Positions 52,638-62,159 of a stretch of DNA of 64,000 bases are shown piece by piece. Numbering within the stretch: position 1 is the stretch's first letter; each line of letters starts with the position of its first letter. Below the pieces are notes generated by a model. The model ran no database searches and had not been told where the DNA came from. It saw only the letters and a list, made by a program, of their open reading frames with translations. The DNA is from Prorocentrum cordatum (Eukaryota; Sar; Dinophyceae; Prorocentrales; Prorocentraceae), in the NCBI GenBank assembly GCA_963575745.1, contig CAUYUJ010018316.1:199970-263969 (forward strand), in the 5' to 3' direction. A program made the translations under genes and the position numbers.

Positions 52638-53885
52638 TCATATAATTCGACCTTGGATCGCGGTCTCCAACATTGGCCTGCGATTCCAATCAATGATTAG
52701 TCTCTCGTCTGTATGAAACCCAGGCAATAACCGACTCACTGTCGAAGGTGACCTCGTGTGAAGACAATTCGCGGTCGAAGAGTACCGTCCGGCTTTGTCG
52801 ATGTCTGTGAATTTCGGCACCTCCCGGGACACCAAGGTCCCATCTGGGCAAACTCTGCACGAGAAGCGGGTGAGCACTCTGCCGGTAAAAACAAGGATAA
52901 TATCCCATTGCTCATGGTGATCGAGATTGGGGAGATGCGGCCATAGGTGGCGTGTGTCGCCCGCGGGCCAAGTGCCCGCCGATGGCGGCCCCCCTTCCTG
53001 AGCTGGGTAGTTCATAGGCACTAGAGTTCTAGGGGTGAGTGGCTGTCCATATCTCCGTTGGCTTAGCCACGGAGGAAAATCTAATGGATTAGGCATGGTT
53101 GGGCTATTGTGTGCCGGAAGCAAACGCAACAATTCGTAATCTGCGGCATAACGAAGCCCAGAGTCGCTCTTCGGGAAGCGAACATGTCCACTCGTAGATT
53201 CCAAAAATGTCTGTAAGTCTGTAATATGGAGAAGAGATCCGCGACTTCTGACTTGGCCAGGGTCGCACGGGACATACATTCTTTCGATTGAGGCAACGAA
53301 CGTTGAATGTCCCTGGCATTCCCTATAGAATATGGGTATCGGCATCTCTCTTCCGTTTTCCTCTTGCAATGAGCCCCTCATATGTTGCCCCCACATGGCG
53401 TTGATTTGTGTTCCAACAGTCTTGGGACTATCATTGGGAAAAATTCCTAAAACTTCGACCGTCCCTGACGGCAACGCAGCTAAGCTGTGTGCGGCCAAGG
53501 CGTACGATTGGAAAATAAAACCATCATCGTGTAGTTTCTGAACCAGGTCTCCAAAGTAGACCCAGCCCCCCGACGATCTAGCATAGTCGGAGCAATGCCT
53601 TGCGATGTATACAGCACGTTGGCCTATCCTTTTGGCCAGATCATCCGATCGGAAGCTCAGGCCACTCCAGGTGTCCGAATTGCCTAAGGCAGCCGGGTTC
53701 TCATCATCATCTTCTCCAACTATAAGTGGCTGCAGGCACGCATAGGCTCCAGGAGTAAACCCGTCTGGAACGTCATCGGAGTGAAACCCGGCTCTAATGT
53801 AATCCTTTGCTTGCGCGAAAGATCCATCGTCCTGTTTGAGGCCCCCCAATATTGCAAATATCGGATCTTCCACAAACTCTGCCAT
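52638..53885 (-). CDS. Retroelement polyprotein segment with Tpt1/KptA-like RNA 2'-phosphotransferase domain
   Basis: 415 codons from ATG at 53885, directly after an in-frame TAG (53888-53886) that ends the preceding segment in the same frame. Residues 86-118 (RIGQRAVYIARH..., GGWVYFGDLVQKL) resemble the N-terminal winged-helix part of Tpt1/KptA enzymes (LS.xLRH....GWV.V.DLL). Residues 187-194 (YRECQGHS) match the RA.QGHS motif, and 218-224 (LLHITDL) sits where the family has LYHGT. Tpt1 enzymes remove the 2'-phosphate left at tRNA splice junctions, using NAD+. Here the Arg of LRH is kept (AR-H), but HGT is degraded to HIT, so activity is doubtful. The C-terminus looks frame-shifted just before the C/G-tract insertion. 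Confidence 0.5.
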   Translation of the reverse strand: MAEFVEDPIFAILGGLKQDDGSFAQAKDYIRAGFHSDDVPDGFTPGAYACLQPLIVGEDDDENPAALGNSDTWSGLSFRSDDLAKRIGQRAVYIARHCSDYARSSGGWVYFGDLVQKLHDDGFIFQSYALAAHSLAALPSGTVEVLGIFPNDSPKTVGTQINAMWGQHMRGSLQEENGREMPIPIFYRECQGHSTFVASIERMYVPCDPGQVRSRGSLLHITDLQTFLESTSGHVRFPKSDSGLRYAADYELLRLLPAHNSPTMPNPLDFPPWLSQRRYGQPLTPRTLVPMNYPAQEGGPPSAGTWPAGDTRHLWPHLPNLDHHEQWDIILVFTGRVLTRFSCRVCPDGTLVSREVPKFTDIDKAGRYSSTANCLHTRSPSTVSRLLPGFHTDERLIIDWNRRPMLETAIQGRII

Positions 53886-54805
53886 CTATCGAAGCGTAAT
53901 TCCTGTTCGACTGCGGATGGCTTCGAAGTGTGGTGGTACGGGGCCCTTAAGATGGGCGTCCTGGAGCATCTGCTTTAGCGGTCCAGGCGTAATCTGAAGT
54001 ATGTGTTGGCGTTCTTCCGTTGTCACATACAATCGTTTTCCTTTAAATACAGTAGCATACCCCACTGTGACGTCTCGATCTCCATCGGCAGGGTCCGTGT
54101 ACATCGGCCGACCCTGTCTTTTATCTGGAGCAGGTGGTAGACTCGATCTGCGAAACATGTTCGCATATGCCGGTCCAAACGGAAAAGTCTCGTCATCCAT
54201 TGACTCCAGGAATTGGGGATCATTTTCGTATGGGAACGTTGTACAACAGTCCTCCGTTCCCACGTCCGTCTCATGGGCCTCCGGGTGGCCTGAGGCCCCA
54301 GGTGGCGGCTGAGCTGCGTGGTTGGGAACGTGTGTTGTCTCTTCGTATGACGGCACTTGTGTTGGACTCGATGGTTCTTCTTGCGCATCATGGCGTCTCT
54401 CCTGTTCCGTCACAGCTGAGCCGGACGGAGGGGCAGGAGGAGTAGGCACTCTAATCTTACTCCCAGAACCACCTGCCTCTTTACGCCTCGACCACCGAGG
54501 TCTCTCCGCTATCATCGGAGTGCGCGCAAAATTATTGTCCCACTTCAAAACCTGTTCGACAATATCATCAGCAAATGCATTCCATGCAGCGGAATATGTG
54601 TTCAGCTCCTGTAGTTCGTCTTGTATGTTTATCTCATAAACGCATTTTGCTGTCTTAATATATGATGCAGCGGCAACTCTGAACCTTTTCATCGGAAGAG
54701 CTTCAGCTGGGGCGTCGCGTGCACTCGATCGAAGCCCTCTCAAGCGGTAAAAGGATTCTCTTTTCCATTTCTCAACGCCGATCTGGCTCTCGGAGGCTCA
54801 AAACG
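53886..54805 (-). CDS. Retroelement polyprotein segment, acidic/Pro-rich
   Basis: The frame is open from about 54805; the annotated length from a TTG at 54743 is 285 codons. The upstream extension reads ESQIGVEKWKRESFYRLRGL and looks coding. An N-terminal basic helix (MKRFRVAAASYIKTAKCVYE) is followed by a Pro/Ser/Glu linker (GSAVTEQERRH, read through one mismatched copy of the palindrome), and a C-terminal part with DRDVTVGYATVFKGKRLYVT. It ends at TAG immediately before the ATG of the next segment in the same frame, so this is either a nonsense mutation in a longer protein or a stop-start junction. No family recognised. Confidence 0.5.
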
Positions 54806-54820
54806 CATACATGAAACCTC

Positions 54821-55792
54821 TTATAGTGTCAGTAAGATGGCAGTAATGTCATCGTTTCCCTCCAAATTAGGCGAACCCTGAGATGAATGATCCCCGTCTG
54901 ACTGAGCCGCGGGGTTTGCGTCTTGCATATCCAATAGATCGTCGTTTCCATCTCTTCCAGGAGCGCCAGCTTCAACTGAGGCAGCCTTCGCCTCGGCATG
55001 TGGGGCGTGCGCTGATTGGGACCGTTCGCCTGTGGACCTGCCTTCGATACGAGGCGGATCGCCCCGGTGCCTGGTCCAACTGGGTGCCTGTTTGGAGGGC
55101 GCCTGTTTGGAGCGAAGCTCATTTCCCTGAGGGCTCTGAACGACAGGCGGGGAGCCAGAAACGTCGGTCCCGATGAATATGTTTAATTCGGGCGGAGGGT
55201 CACGAACGCTCGGCCTCCAAGGCCCGCTGCCAACTGCGTTTGCGCCACTCGACTTAGCCGGTGGCCGGGCAGTCGTAGGCGCAGCGGGGTCTCCGTCAAA
55301 TCGAGGCATCTTCGCTGGCGGTTGACCTAAGTTCTCCGACCTGGGATCGATCTTCGGTGGAGGGGCCTTCTTGGGAGAAACCACCTTCGCAGGTGGAGCA
55401 TGTTCCTGCCTAGTAATATTCGGCCGATGGTCCGGAGGGTTCGTTGGAGCATGAATCGCCGGCGGGGCCTTCTTGGCGGGAGTTTCTTTCGGTCCACCAG
55501 GAGGGGGAGGAGCAGGGGGCCGACTGGCAGCCCCAGGGGGCGGCGCTTTGTAGGTCCTCTCTGGCTTCGCAGAAGCCTTTCCTAGGTCAGGAAAATCCTT
55601 TTTATCCATTGAGAACGGAATGCCGGGCGGCTTAGCCGCCGGCTCCTTCTCGCCCCCTTCAGCTGCCCTCTCCTTCTCCTGTCTATTCTGCTCAACCAAC
55701 TGAACCGATCTCTCCGAGGCCTCGCCCCTTATGTATCGCGTGGATCTTGGCCAGTCTGACTCCTTTTTCTTGGAGCCAAGGCCAGATATCAT
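54821..55792 (-). CDS. Retroelement polyprotein segment, Pro/Ala-rich
   Basis: 323 codons. Low-complexity, Pro-, Ala- and Lys-rich linker-like protein (KAPPPGAASRPPAPPPPGG) with an N-terminal charged helix (VQLVEQNRQEKERAAEGG). It overlaps the preceding frame (56087-55692) by 100 bases. The two frames agree up to the A5 run at 55768-55764 (Lys-Lys then ESDWPRSTRY), so the junction is a one-base slip and not a true overlapping gene pair. Contains an exact palindrome at 55628-55638 in Ala-Ala-Lys-Pro context. Confidence 0.5.
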   Translation of the reverse strand: MISGLGSKKKESDWPRSTRYIRGEASERSVQLVEQNRQEKERAAEGGEKEPAAKPPGIPFSMDKKDFPDLGKASAKPERTYKAPPPGAASRPPAPPPPGGPKETPAKKAPPAIHAPTNPPDHRPNITRQEHAPPAKVVSPKKAPPPKIDPRSENLGQPPAKMPRFDGDPAAPTTARPPAKSSGANAVGSGPWRPSVRDPPPELNIFIGTDVSGSPPVVQSPQGNELRSKQAPSKQAPSWTRHRGDPPRIEGRSTGERSQSAHAPHAEAKAASVEAGAPGRDGNDDLLDMQDANPAAQSDGDHSSQGSPNLEGNDDITAILLTL

Positions 55793-56441
55793 CGGATTTG
55801 TCTTCGTCTGTTTCGCCTTGTCCCCTTAAATAGGTACTATTTCCCTTTTGCCATTCGAAAGAAGTCAAGCCTGGGACCCAGGCCTTTTGAGCATCCCGGA
55901 CTTTGTTCGTGGCCTCAGTCCGATCTTGATCTCGATGCCTTTCGAACTCAAAGTCCACTTCCAGGTTCCATTCTTTATCTCTGGCAATATGCAGCAAATG
56001 TGTCCGCGCATCAGAAACCCACAGTGCTGCTGCAGTCCAATGATAGAGTCTCAACTCGTATGAAACATCAGTCTCTGGATGGCTCACGTACTGGACCGGT
56101 GATCATTTAATGGATTTTGTCGTCTTGGCATAGTAGACAATCTCGGCCGTGACCCAAATTCCATCTCCAAAAGTCTCCTCCGCAATGGAGTAAGTGGTGT
56201 GAGTGTTGAGATTGTCAGAACACGGAAATGAGTACACCCCAACCACATTTGTTTTCACGCTTCCACCGTTTTTTGGGATTTGAGGGAAGCAATTGGTGGC
56301 CCTCCAAAGTAGCATGAAGGGTGGTCGCTGACGTACCATGCGACTGTTTTGACCAGCTGGCGGATGAGTCTGAGACTTCCGCAAGCTTCTCTTCTGCCAC
56401 GAAGAAAGACAACGATAATTCGACGCAGTGAGCTTTGCCAA
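55692..56441 (-). pseudogene. Retroelement polyprotein segment, two pieces split by an in-frame stop
   Basis: 56441-56103 and 56087-55692 are in one frame, separated by TGA (56105-56103) and a few sense codons. The first piece contains NVVGVYSFPCSDNLNTHTTY then GDGIWVTAEIVYYAKT. The second contains YELRLYHWTAAALWVSDART then LEVDFEFERHRDQDRTEA and reads like a globular alpha/beta protein. The beginning of the first piece (before NGGSVKTN) is out of frame: the proper upstream sequence is in the frame of 56671-56215, joined at a T6 run (56274-56269). The end is out of frame after 55764. No family recognised. Confidence 0.5.
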
Positions 56442-56671
56442 CTCTGTGGGATGTCGTCCTCAACTGGGCCCAATTCAAGCGGTCAGCCACCGTGGCGTTC
56501 CGCTTCGATACCGACCTATCTGCTTTGATCCTGAAGAGACGAGCCCAGTTCGGCACTAGATAGTTCCGTGTCATCGGCGGAACTCTCGTCGTTTCCTGAA
56601 GCATCTGGTAGGCAAGCCACGCTTGGCTATTAGCATATGTTTGAATCGCTTTCCGTTGCCAGCTTTTTTTT
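56215..56671 (-). pseudogene. Retroelement polyprotein segment between two homopolymer slips
   Basis: The open frame enters from the C9A8 run (plus strand 56664-56680) and reads SWQRKAIQTYANSQAWLAYQ, then RNYLVPNWARLFRIKADRSV, and later VELSLSFFVAEEKLAEVSD up to the A6 run at 56274-56269, where coding sense moves to the next frame. Both boundaries are long homopolymers, so indel mutation or assembly error is the natural explanation. Confidence 0.5.
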
Positions 56672-57715
56672 GGGGGGGGGCTCTCTTCCCTCGGCGATCT
56701 CGGCAGCGCGTCCCTCTTCCCCTGGGCATGCGTTAGACGGCATCATACCCCGGTGAAGTTTGCCGCTGGCAATTGTAAACGGGCAAAGGAAGTCATAATG
56801 AGTAATCTTTCCTGTCGTTGCATCTTTTACAGGCAGATTCTTTATCTGCTGATGCGCCTGATGGATCGGCCAAAAATATTCTACCTCTCCAGGGCATCCA
56901 TCTTTCGGCCTCCTCGGAAACTTGTAGTACTTACTGAGTGTAGACAACTTACCCTGAGGGCATTTCTCACGGATGGTTATTTCTGCTGTCTCCCCAGGTG
57001 TCTCGATGTCTTTGATATTGGTTGGAGGAGCCAGCGGAGGGGCGCGTGGTGATTGAGCCGTCTTCGCGCTAGAACCAGAGCCCGTTTCGGCTGAGCCGAC
57101 GGGCTTGGTCTTATCGGTCGCAGTTACAGCGCCGGGTTGACCGGCCGACACTTCAGTAAATACAGGGGCCGCTATGCCACCTGGCGTTGCACTACTCGCC
57201 GCAACAGCTAAGCCGCTCGGTATCACCGTCGGAGCTGCTTTGTTAAATTCTTCGAGTGCAGCACGCATTGGCTCATCGTTTTGCATGCCCTCGGTCGCTG
57301 GTCTCTGGGTCTTTCCCCTCGGTGGCATTCCAGGACCGAAGATTTCTCCGCGGGGCAAAAAGTAAGCATCATCCGTCCATGGGAAGAAATCACAATAAGC
57401 AGCCCCCTTTTCAAGGAAGTCTTTAAATTCATTTGGATAAAACGAGTGTATTGCGCCACCTCCAGTTCCGTTTGAAACGGCTGGGAACTTTTTATCGGTC
57501 AATGATTCCCTGAATCGGAGCGCGCCAAATATCGACCTGGGAATGTTGCCTTCTGCGGGGGACCAGTCCTGCCAGTACGTGACAAGCTCTCGGACTTTTG
57601 CCTCCTGTTTGGCGCGCCCGTCCTCCCTCACGGGGCATTTTACGCGGCCATCCCCGACGGCTGAGCCGCCGGCAGGCTGACAGACAAAAAAATACAGCCA
57701 GTTTGGCTGTCTTAA
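56630..57715 (-). CDS. Retroelement polyprotein segment, Pro-Ala-rich centre
   Basis: Open from just after an in-frame TGA at 57718-57716, and the frame before that stop is also coding-like (PPNCVPIT). A GTG at 57631 is a possible start but nothing marks it. Early sequence includes NWLYFFVCQPAGGSAVGDGR (through an exact palindrome at 57658). Later come LVTYWQDWSPAEGNIPRSIF, FYPNEFKDFLEKGAAYCDFF, a Pro/Ala/Thr linker with a palindrome read GSAETGSGS, and YYKFPRRPKDGCPGEVEYFW. It ends in PPPKKK at the C9A8 run. No family recognised. Confidence 0.55.
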   Translation of the reverse strand, partial: LRQPNWLYFFVCQPAGGSAVGDGRVKCPVREDGRAKQEAKVRELVTYWQDWSPAEGNIPRSIFGALRFRESLTDKKFPAVSNGTGGGAIHSFYPNEFKDFLEKGAAYCDFFPWTDDAYFLPRGEIFGPGMPPRGKTQRPATEGMQNDEPMRAALEEFNKAAPTVIPSGLAVAASSATPGGIAAPVFTEVSAGQPGAVTATDKTKPVGSAETGSGSSAKTAQSPRAPPLAPPTNIKDIETPGETAEITIREKCPQGKLSTLSKYYKFPRRPKDGCPGEVEYFWPIHQAHQQIKNLPVKDATTGKITHYDFLCPFTIASGKLHRGMMPSNACPGEEGRAAEIAEGREPPPKKKLATESDSNIC

Positions 57716-57718
57716 TCA

Positions 57719-58084
57719 TGTAATCGGCACACAATTGGGCGGGAATGGCTTGTCGGAGTTTGCCCCATCATTCAGTTTATAGTCCTGATGGCTAGCACTG
57801 GAATGGAAGACATCCCCTGGGCGGTGCTTAAGCTGTCGGTAGAGGCTGACACCGTCAAGGATTATTTTATGGGGAACAGTCCTATTGTTTTGTAGTGTTC
57901 AATCCGACGATTCATTCTGGCTCGGACCATGGTGGCAACATCGTCCCACATCGGACCGGCACCGTTATCACCTTCTTGCCAGCACTTCGAGTCCCCGCCG
58001 ATATACATTATATCTATAGTCCCGTAGGCCTCTGTTGGTGCTGCGCCTCGCCCCCGCGAGGCACGAGTCCCTTGCTCGGTAAAC
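57719..58084 (-). pseudogene. Retroelement coding remnants, broken frames
   Basis: Between two long segments the minus strand has protein-like pieces in different frames: GPMWDDVATMVRARMNRRIE around 57950-57880, and ILDGVSLYRQLKHRPGDVFH then DGANSDKPFPPNCVPIT around 57860-57720. At least two frame changes are needed to connect them. A GCCTCG-CCCCCG-CGAGGC inverted repeat is at about 58045-58062. Confidence 0.45.
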
Positions 58085-58879
58085 TTAGGGAGCTAAATCT
58101 TGAGACTGCCATTCCTGGACGAATACAAAAATATCTATAGTCCCCTGATGGGACCGCTGCATTATATCATCGATCAAATCCACGGCGTCCTCTATCATCT
58201 GTCTGAGGCTCCCTGCAAAAGCGAACGGCTTCTCAGATCTTTTGGGTCCACTGCCGGCTCCGTTTAATTTGCCAGAATTATCCACTATGTCGTTGAAATT
58301 CCAGAAAGTGAAGCGACTTGGAGTGTGTGTCCCTTCTTCATAAGACCATTGTTCACCCCGCCGAAAGGTCGCAGAGGCGCCGGCAATACCTTTGATTTGT
58401 GCTCCACTTATAGCTGCCTGTACACTTCCAAATACTGACTGTCGCAGGTTGAACTCAGGCACAAGGCTCGACTTAGGCGCCCCTGATGCGTCCTTGAACA
58501 CAATCGTAGAATCAGAAACAATATGAACATAACATGACCAACTATGAAGTGACCCATGCCGCATCTGACAAAGCGGGCGAAAGAAATCCGTCACAGGTTT
58601 CCCCGTGGACGACATAGCGGCAAGGTCTTCTCCCGTGAGCGGAATCCACGAGTGACCATTGACTTCGGCGATCTTTGTGATCGCCTGACATTTCTTTACA
58701 AAAGTCAGGCTATTCGACCAAAATTTCATCTTCGGGTCCGTGACCTCCATATAGAGTTCCAGGATTTCCTCCGCCTTTTCTCGCCATCCATTCTGGGGGG
58801 TTTCGGATCGCGCCCAAACCTCCCTTGCATCCGAAGATACTCGAGGACGTTCCAGGGGCCGCGACCGAGGTAAGGTCAT
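58085..58879 (-). CDS. Retroelement polyprotein segment, globular, unassigned
   Basis: 264 codons from ATG at 58879. This ATG overlaps the stop of the preceding frame as ATGA (58879-58876), a junction typical of translational coupling, but in this context also compatible with a one-base slip because both frames are open across it. The protein looks well folded: SETPQNGWREKAEEILELYM, VNGHSWIPLTGEDLAAMSST, RHGSLHSWSCYVHIVSDSTI and SRFTFWNFNDIVDNSGK. No domain recognised. Confidence 0.55.
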   Translation of the reverse strand: MTLPRSRPLERPRVSSDAREVWARSETPQNGWREKAEEILELYMEVTDPKMKFWSNSLTFVKKCQAITKIAEVNGHSWIPLTGEDLAAMSSTGKPVTDFFRPLCQMRHGSLHSWSCYVHIVSDSTIVFKDASGAPKSSLVPEFNLRQSVFGSVQAAISGAQIKGIAGASATFRRGEQWSYEEGTHTPSRFTFWNFNDIVDNSGKLNGAGSGPKRSEKPFAFAGSLRQMIEDAVDLIDDIMQRSHQGTIDIFVFVQEWQSQDLAP

Positions 58880-60812
58880 TCTTCGGGCTCGAGTTCTGTC
58901 ACTGCCGGTCCCGAGTCCGGCGGCCCGCCTCCTCCTCCTCCCCCTGAGGGCGGGTCATCTCCTGAGGGGAACCCGCCAGACGGTGGCTGCTCCCCATCCC
59001 CGCCGGCTGAGCCGCGGGGTGGGGCACCGCCACTACCCCCACTGGCTACGCCAGGAAGGTTTTCGATGTAGGGAGGCTGGCCGGCAGGTGGTTCGCCGGC
59101 CGCCTGTTTCCCGGTCCCAGGGCCATCCAATGATGGCTGATTTTGGCCCGCGACTGCTGGTTGGCAATCCTCGGCGATCGGGTCGTCGGGCGCCTCCGTT
59201 GCAGTCCTCGGCTTCTTTTGCGGTGAGTCCTCATCAGCATCTGGGTCGAGTCCGTCTCCAGCAATCCATTCCTCGAAATTATGTGGCCTCTTCCAGGGGC
59301 GTTGTCTTTTCCTCCAGTGCACGGCCTGCTTGGGTGCATCCTCGAAGCGCGCCGCCTTTGCGGCGGCGGTAAGGGCTTCCTCGACCACGTGCACCGGTAC
59401 ACTGTATTTTCCTTTGACCACTGGAAGAGCGAACATCGTTCCCCATTCCTCCCCAATGGCTGAGCCATGGGGAGGCTTTCGGGGGGAAGGCCCCCGAACG
59501 TCAATCCAGACCTGCGGGAAGCCTTTTCTCCAGTGATCCCCCACTGGCACGCTCGCATAGTTCCCCCAGAGGGTCTCGTACCGAACGGCTGGGCCGACGG
59601 TAGGACCAAACACTTCTCCCGGCTCGAGCGGTCGTACTATGCCACGATGCCCCCCTGGGGGGTTCGCGTGCACCCTACTGATCAGCTTCGTCTTCTCATC
59701 AAGATACGTCTGAAGGAACGTTCCCACGGGGATTTTGTCGACGTCAGGAGGGGCACAATCGAAACGGCAAGTGGCCTTCCGCTCGAACATAGTCCAATAT
59801 ACAGTCCATGGATCTTGCGAGACCTGGGAGTATAAACGCTGGAATATCGTCTGAGACGTTGATTCCAGGTCCGCCCTCAATGCAGTCACGACAGCGTCAT
59901 TCCTCGCATCGAGTATGTCGTTCTTCCACATCGTATAGCGCCAACCCCAGCCTTGTGACGGCACAAACTTAGTAGTCCCGTCTTTCGGTCCCGGTCGGGA
60001 CCATTCCCTTAGTTTGTCAGGGAGGCACTTGAAGATCGCTTTGTTTCTCCATGAATCGACGTCTTCAGCATTGGGGTCAGCCGCTTTCTTTGAGCGAGTG
60101 TTGTCCTGGGGGGCAGTTTCAGCTGCCCTTTTCTTAACATTTGTTCCCTGATTGATAGTCTCGACATCAGTTTCGATTTCAGTATGAATCTCGGACACAA
60201 TGTCATTTGGGCTAATGTGATCGTTTCTTGTTCCATCCGGCTGAGCCGGTGGGCAAGCCTCCCCGCTCGGCTGAGCCGGCGTCGGGGCTTTTCGAATTGT
60301 GGTGAGGAGAGCACTGTTATAATCCTCTTCCTCCCTGCTCTCGTCTACAACAACGTCGGAATCGAACTCATCCACGATGTCATCAGAATGGATTGAGATC
60401 GCGTCTTCACCCGGTGGCACAACCGCCTTCTTCCTCAGCGGTCGGCACATGGGTTCAGTCGTTGATCTCTCCGGCACGCGGAGACCGCGGCAAGCGAGAT
60501 TCGAGCAGTCGCCGCAAGGCAACCGCTCGCCTCTACGGGGGGCCGGTCGCGGGGCAGCCCGCGCAGGCTGTCGAGCCGAAACGGCAGCGGCGCAAATAGG
60601 ATTGGGAGAAGAAGTAGGACGACGACGAGACGACACAACTCTCTCTGCGGCATTGGCGACGGCAGAATGAACCTGCTTGGCAAAATCATCAGTGTAATCT
60701 TCAGCGCTCTTATACTCTCGTCCTCTAGCCTCAACATGCTCATGTGTGCCATCGCACCTACGCTCTAAGCCCTCCGCAATAATGGGAGAGGTGGTGGCTA
60801 TCGTCCAGGGCC
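58876..60812 (-). CDS. Retroelement polyprotein segment, largest intact frame
   Basis: 586 codons from a GTG at 60636. The same frame is open upstream to about 60812 and there encodes the end of the methyltransferase-like block (RPWTIATTSPIIAEGLERRC, HEHVEARGREYKSAEDYTDD), so the GTG is probably not a start. Segments: Arg/Pro-rich; acidic (SIHSDDIVDEFDSDVVVDES); linkers with two palindromes read PAQP; a globular part (WSRPGPKDGTTKFVPSQGWG, DPWTVYWTMFERKATCRFDC, FPQVWIDVRGPSPRKPP); a basic then acidic stretch; and a Gly/Pro-rich end. Unassigned. It ends at TGA inside the ATGA junction. Confidence 0.6.
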
Positions 60813-61003
60813 TTTTTCATGGAATTACCCTTGCAATCCTTCAATCCGCATGCGCACCCGTGCAACGCCGTCTTGACACATTCCAACTCTCGAAGAAAAC
60901 TCTCTACCTGAGGATCTCTCCAATAATTACCTTGGGTAGGCCATTCGATACATGCAACGCCACCCGCTTTGTGCACAACGCGGGCAATCTCACGAAATTC
61001 CAA
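60758..61003 (-). pseudogene. Methyltransferase-like block, second part (shifted frame)
   Basis: Continues the previous segment after loss of one base near 60997: the preceding frame ends its sense at FRYLFWNF and this one resumes REIARVVHKAGGVACIEWPT, GNYWRDPQVESFLRELE and LHGCACGLKDCKG. Sense moves back to the other frame at the A5 run 60817-60813 (MKK, then PWTIATTSP). The phrase AIEWP/CIEWP-x-YWRD-P is one I remember from dinoflagellate copia polyproteins. The 61003 start codon is TTG and has no support as a start. Confidence 0.6.
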
Positions 61004-61915
61004 AACAGGTATCGGAAGTCGGTTCTCATACCCCGAAGCCTACGCATAGCCCTATGATTTCCAATGCGGAAATAATGCGCCTCGTTCACATATTGCCAGG
61101 GGGAACCTCCTGTACACGGCATGGAGCCCCATAATGTGATATGTGTTCCCTTGAACGTAGCTATATCGTTCAGCGCTTTTTTGAATCCTTCATCCGTCCT
61201 CATGTCTTCCTTCTCGGTGTATCGAATCACTTTACATGAGTTGTCAACGAAATTCTTCGGGTCTCCTATTCTACTTTGGGGGCTGCAACAGTACTCTAAC
61301 AAAAGTCTTTCCCCGGTCCACTGAGTGGCCGTGACGCAATCTTCTCGGATTCTAAATTCTGTGTATCCCGTCCATCTGCTAAGGCAATCATCGCCGTCGC
61401 TAGAATCGCCATCTGAGTCGTATTCAAATGGGTGATGATACCTGCTTTCTTCGTCACGCCAATTATCGATGCGATCTATCGTCAAACCTTGTTGGGAATT
61501 GACGGCATAGGTGCGACGTTTACCATCCAATCTACTGAGTTCGACGGGGCAATCACCGATTGCCGGCATGAATGTGACAAGTCTCGGAACATAGTGGTAT
61601 CGTTTCAAACTCTGTCCTTGTCTCACCCATTCATCCCTTTTGTCAGAGAAGTTGGCAGCCACCGCAGAGTGCGGATTATGAGGCGGGCGATTTTCGTTAG
61701 AAACATCCTCCATATCTTCAGGCCTCATGGAAGGCTCTGGCTCGCTTTCACTATCCGATGTTCCAAACATGGTTTTCATTTCACGATCAGAGCTTCTTGA
61801 GGTTGTGTTCTCGATCGCTCTCGTTTTCTCGGAGCTTCTGCTGTAACCTTCTTTGCCCTTCAGAGGAGTGATATTACCTACAACGTCAGCTGAGCCGATT
61901 GCATTCGCTATCGCT
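60904..61915 (-). CDS. Retroelement methyltransferase-like block, first part
   Basis: The frame is open from about 61975; the ATG at 61779 gives 292 codons, but upstream codons (QAEEALAIANAIGSADVVGN) are clearly coding. After an acidic N-terminus, residues 158-172 read RLLLEYCCSPQSRIG and 218-228 read GSMPCTGGSPW, with VIRYTEKEDMRT and GFKKAL between. Spacing and order resemble motif I and the Pro-Cys of motif IV in cytosine-C5 DNA methyltransferases. Captured DNMTs have been reported in dinoflagellate retrotransposons. The similarity is loose and no PCQ or ENV motif is present, so catalysis is unproven. A protease-like or structural role is equally possible. Confidence 0.55.
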
Positions 61916-62159
61916 AATGCCTCCTCGGCTTGGCCGGGGGCAGCCGCAGCGGGTTTTCCTTTGTTGGGGCGCGTTTCTTTTTGTTTGACTTTTTACTGGG
62001 CATGGCAGCCCCTCTCCGCAAGGCCGAACTAGGGCCCGGGCGGGGCTTGAGAATCCCCCCGGGTTTCAAGGGAAGTCCGTCAGAAAACATTGAGTCAAGA
62101 TAATCTTGGCACCGCTTAGCGGCCCAGAACTTAGGCGTCACAATGTTGACAATATACAA
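61914..62159 (-). pseudogene. Basic linker after RNase H (shifted frame)
   Basis: Begins with YIVNIVTPKFWAAKRCQDYL, the usual copia RNase H C-terminal sequence, entered by a one-base loss at the T4 run 62161-62158. It continues through Pro/Gly-rich sequence to a Lys-rich stretch (SKKSNKKKRA). Sense then moves to the frame of the following segment within the A-runs at about 61976-62000. The stop at 61914 is out of frame. Confidence 0.6.

Noticed and set aside
57631-57633. GTG at 57631, and similar TTG/GTG codons at 61003, 60636, 56087 and 51518, as true starts
   Set aside because: In each case coding-like sequence continues upstream in the same frame, so these are internal codons.
49118-60636. 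Compact head-to-tail frames looked like a viral or bacterial-type operon
   Set aside because: Successive frames are mostly in the same frame across a single stop, or connect by one-base slips at homopolymers, and they follow copia RT/RNase H. A broken polyprotein explains this better than separate cistrons.
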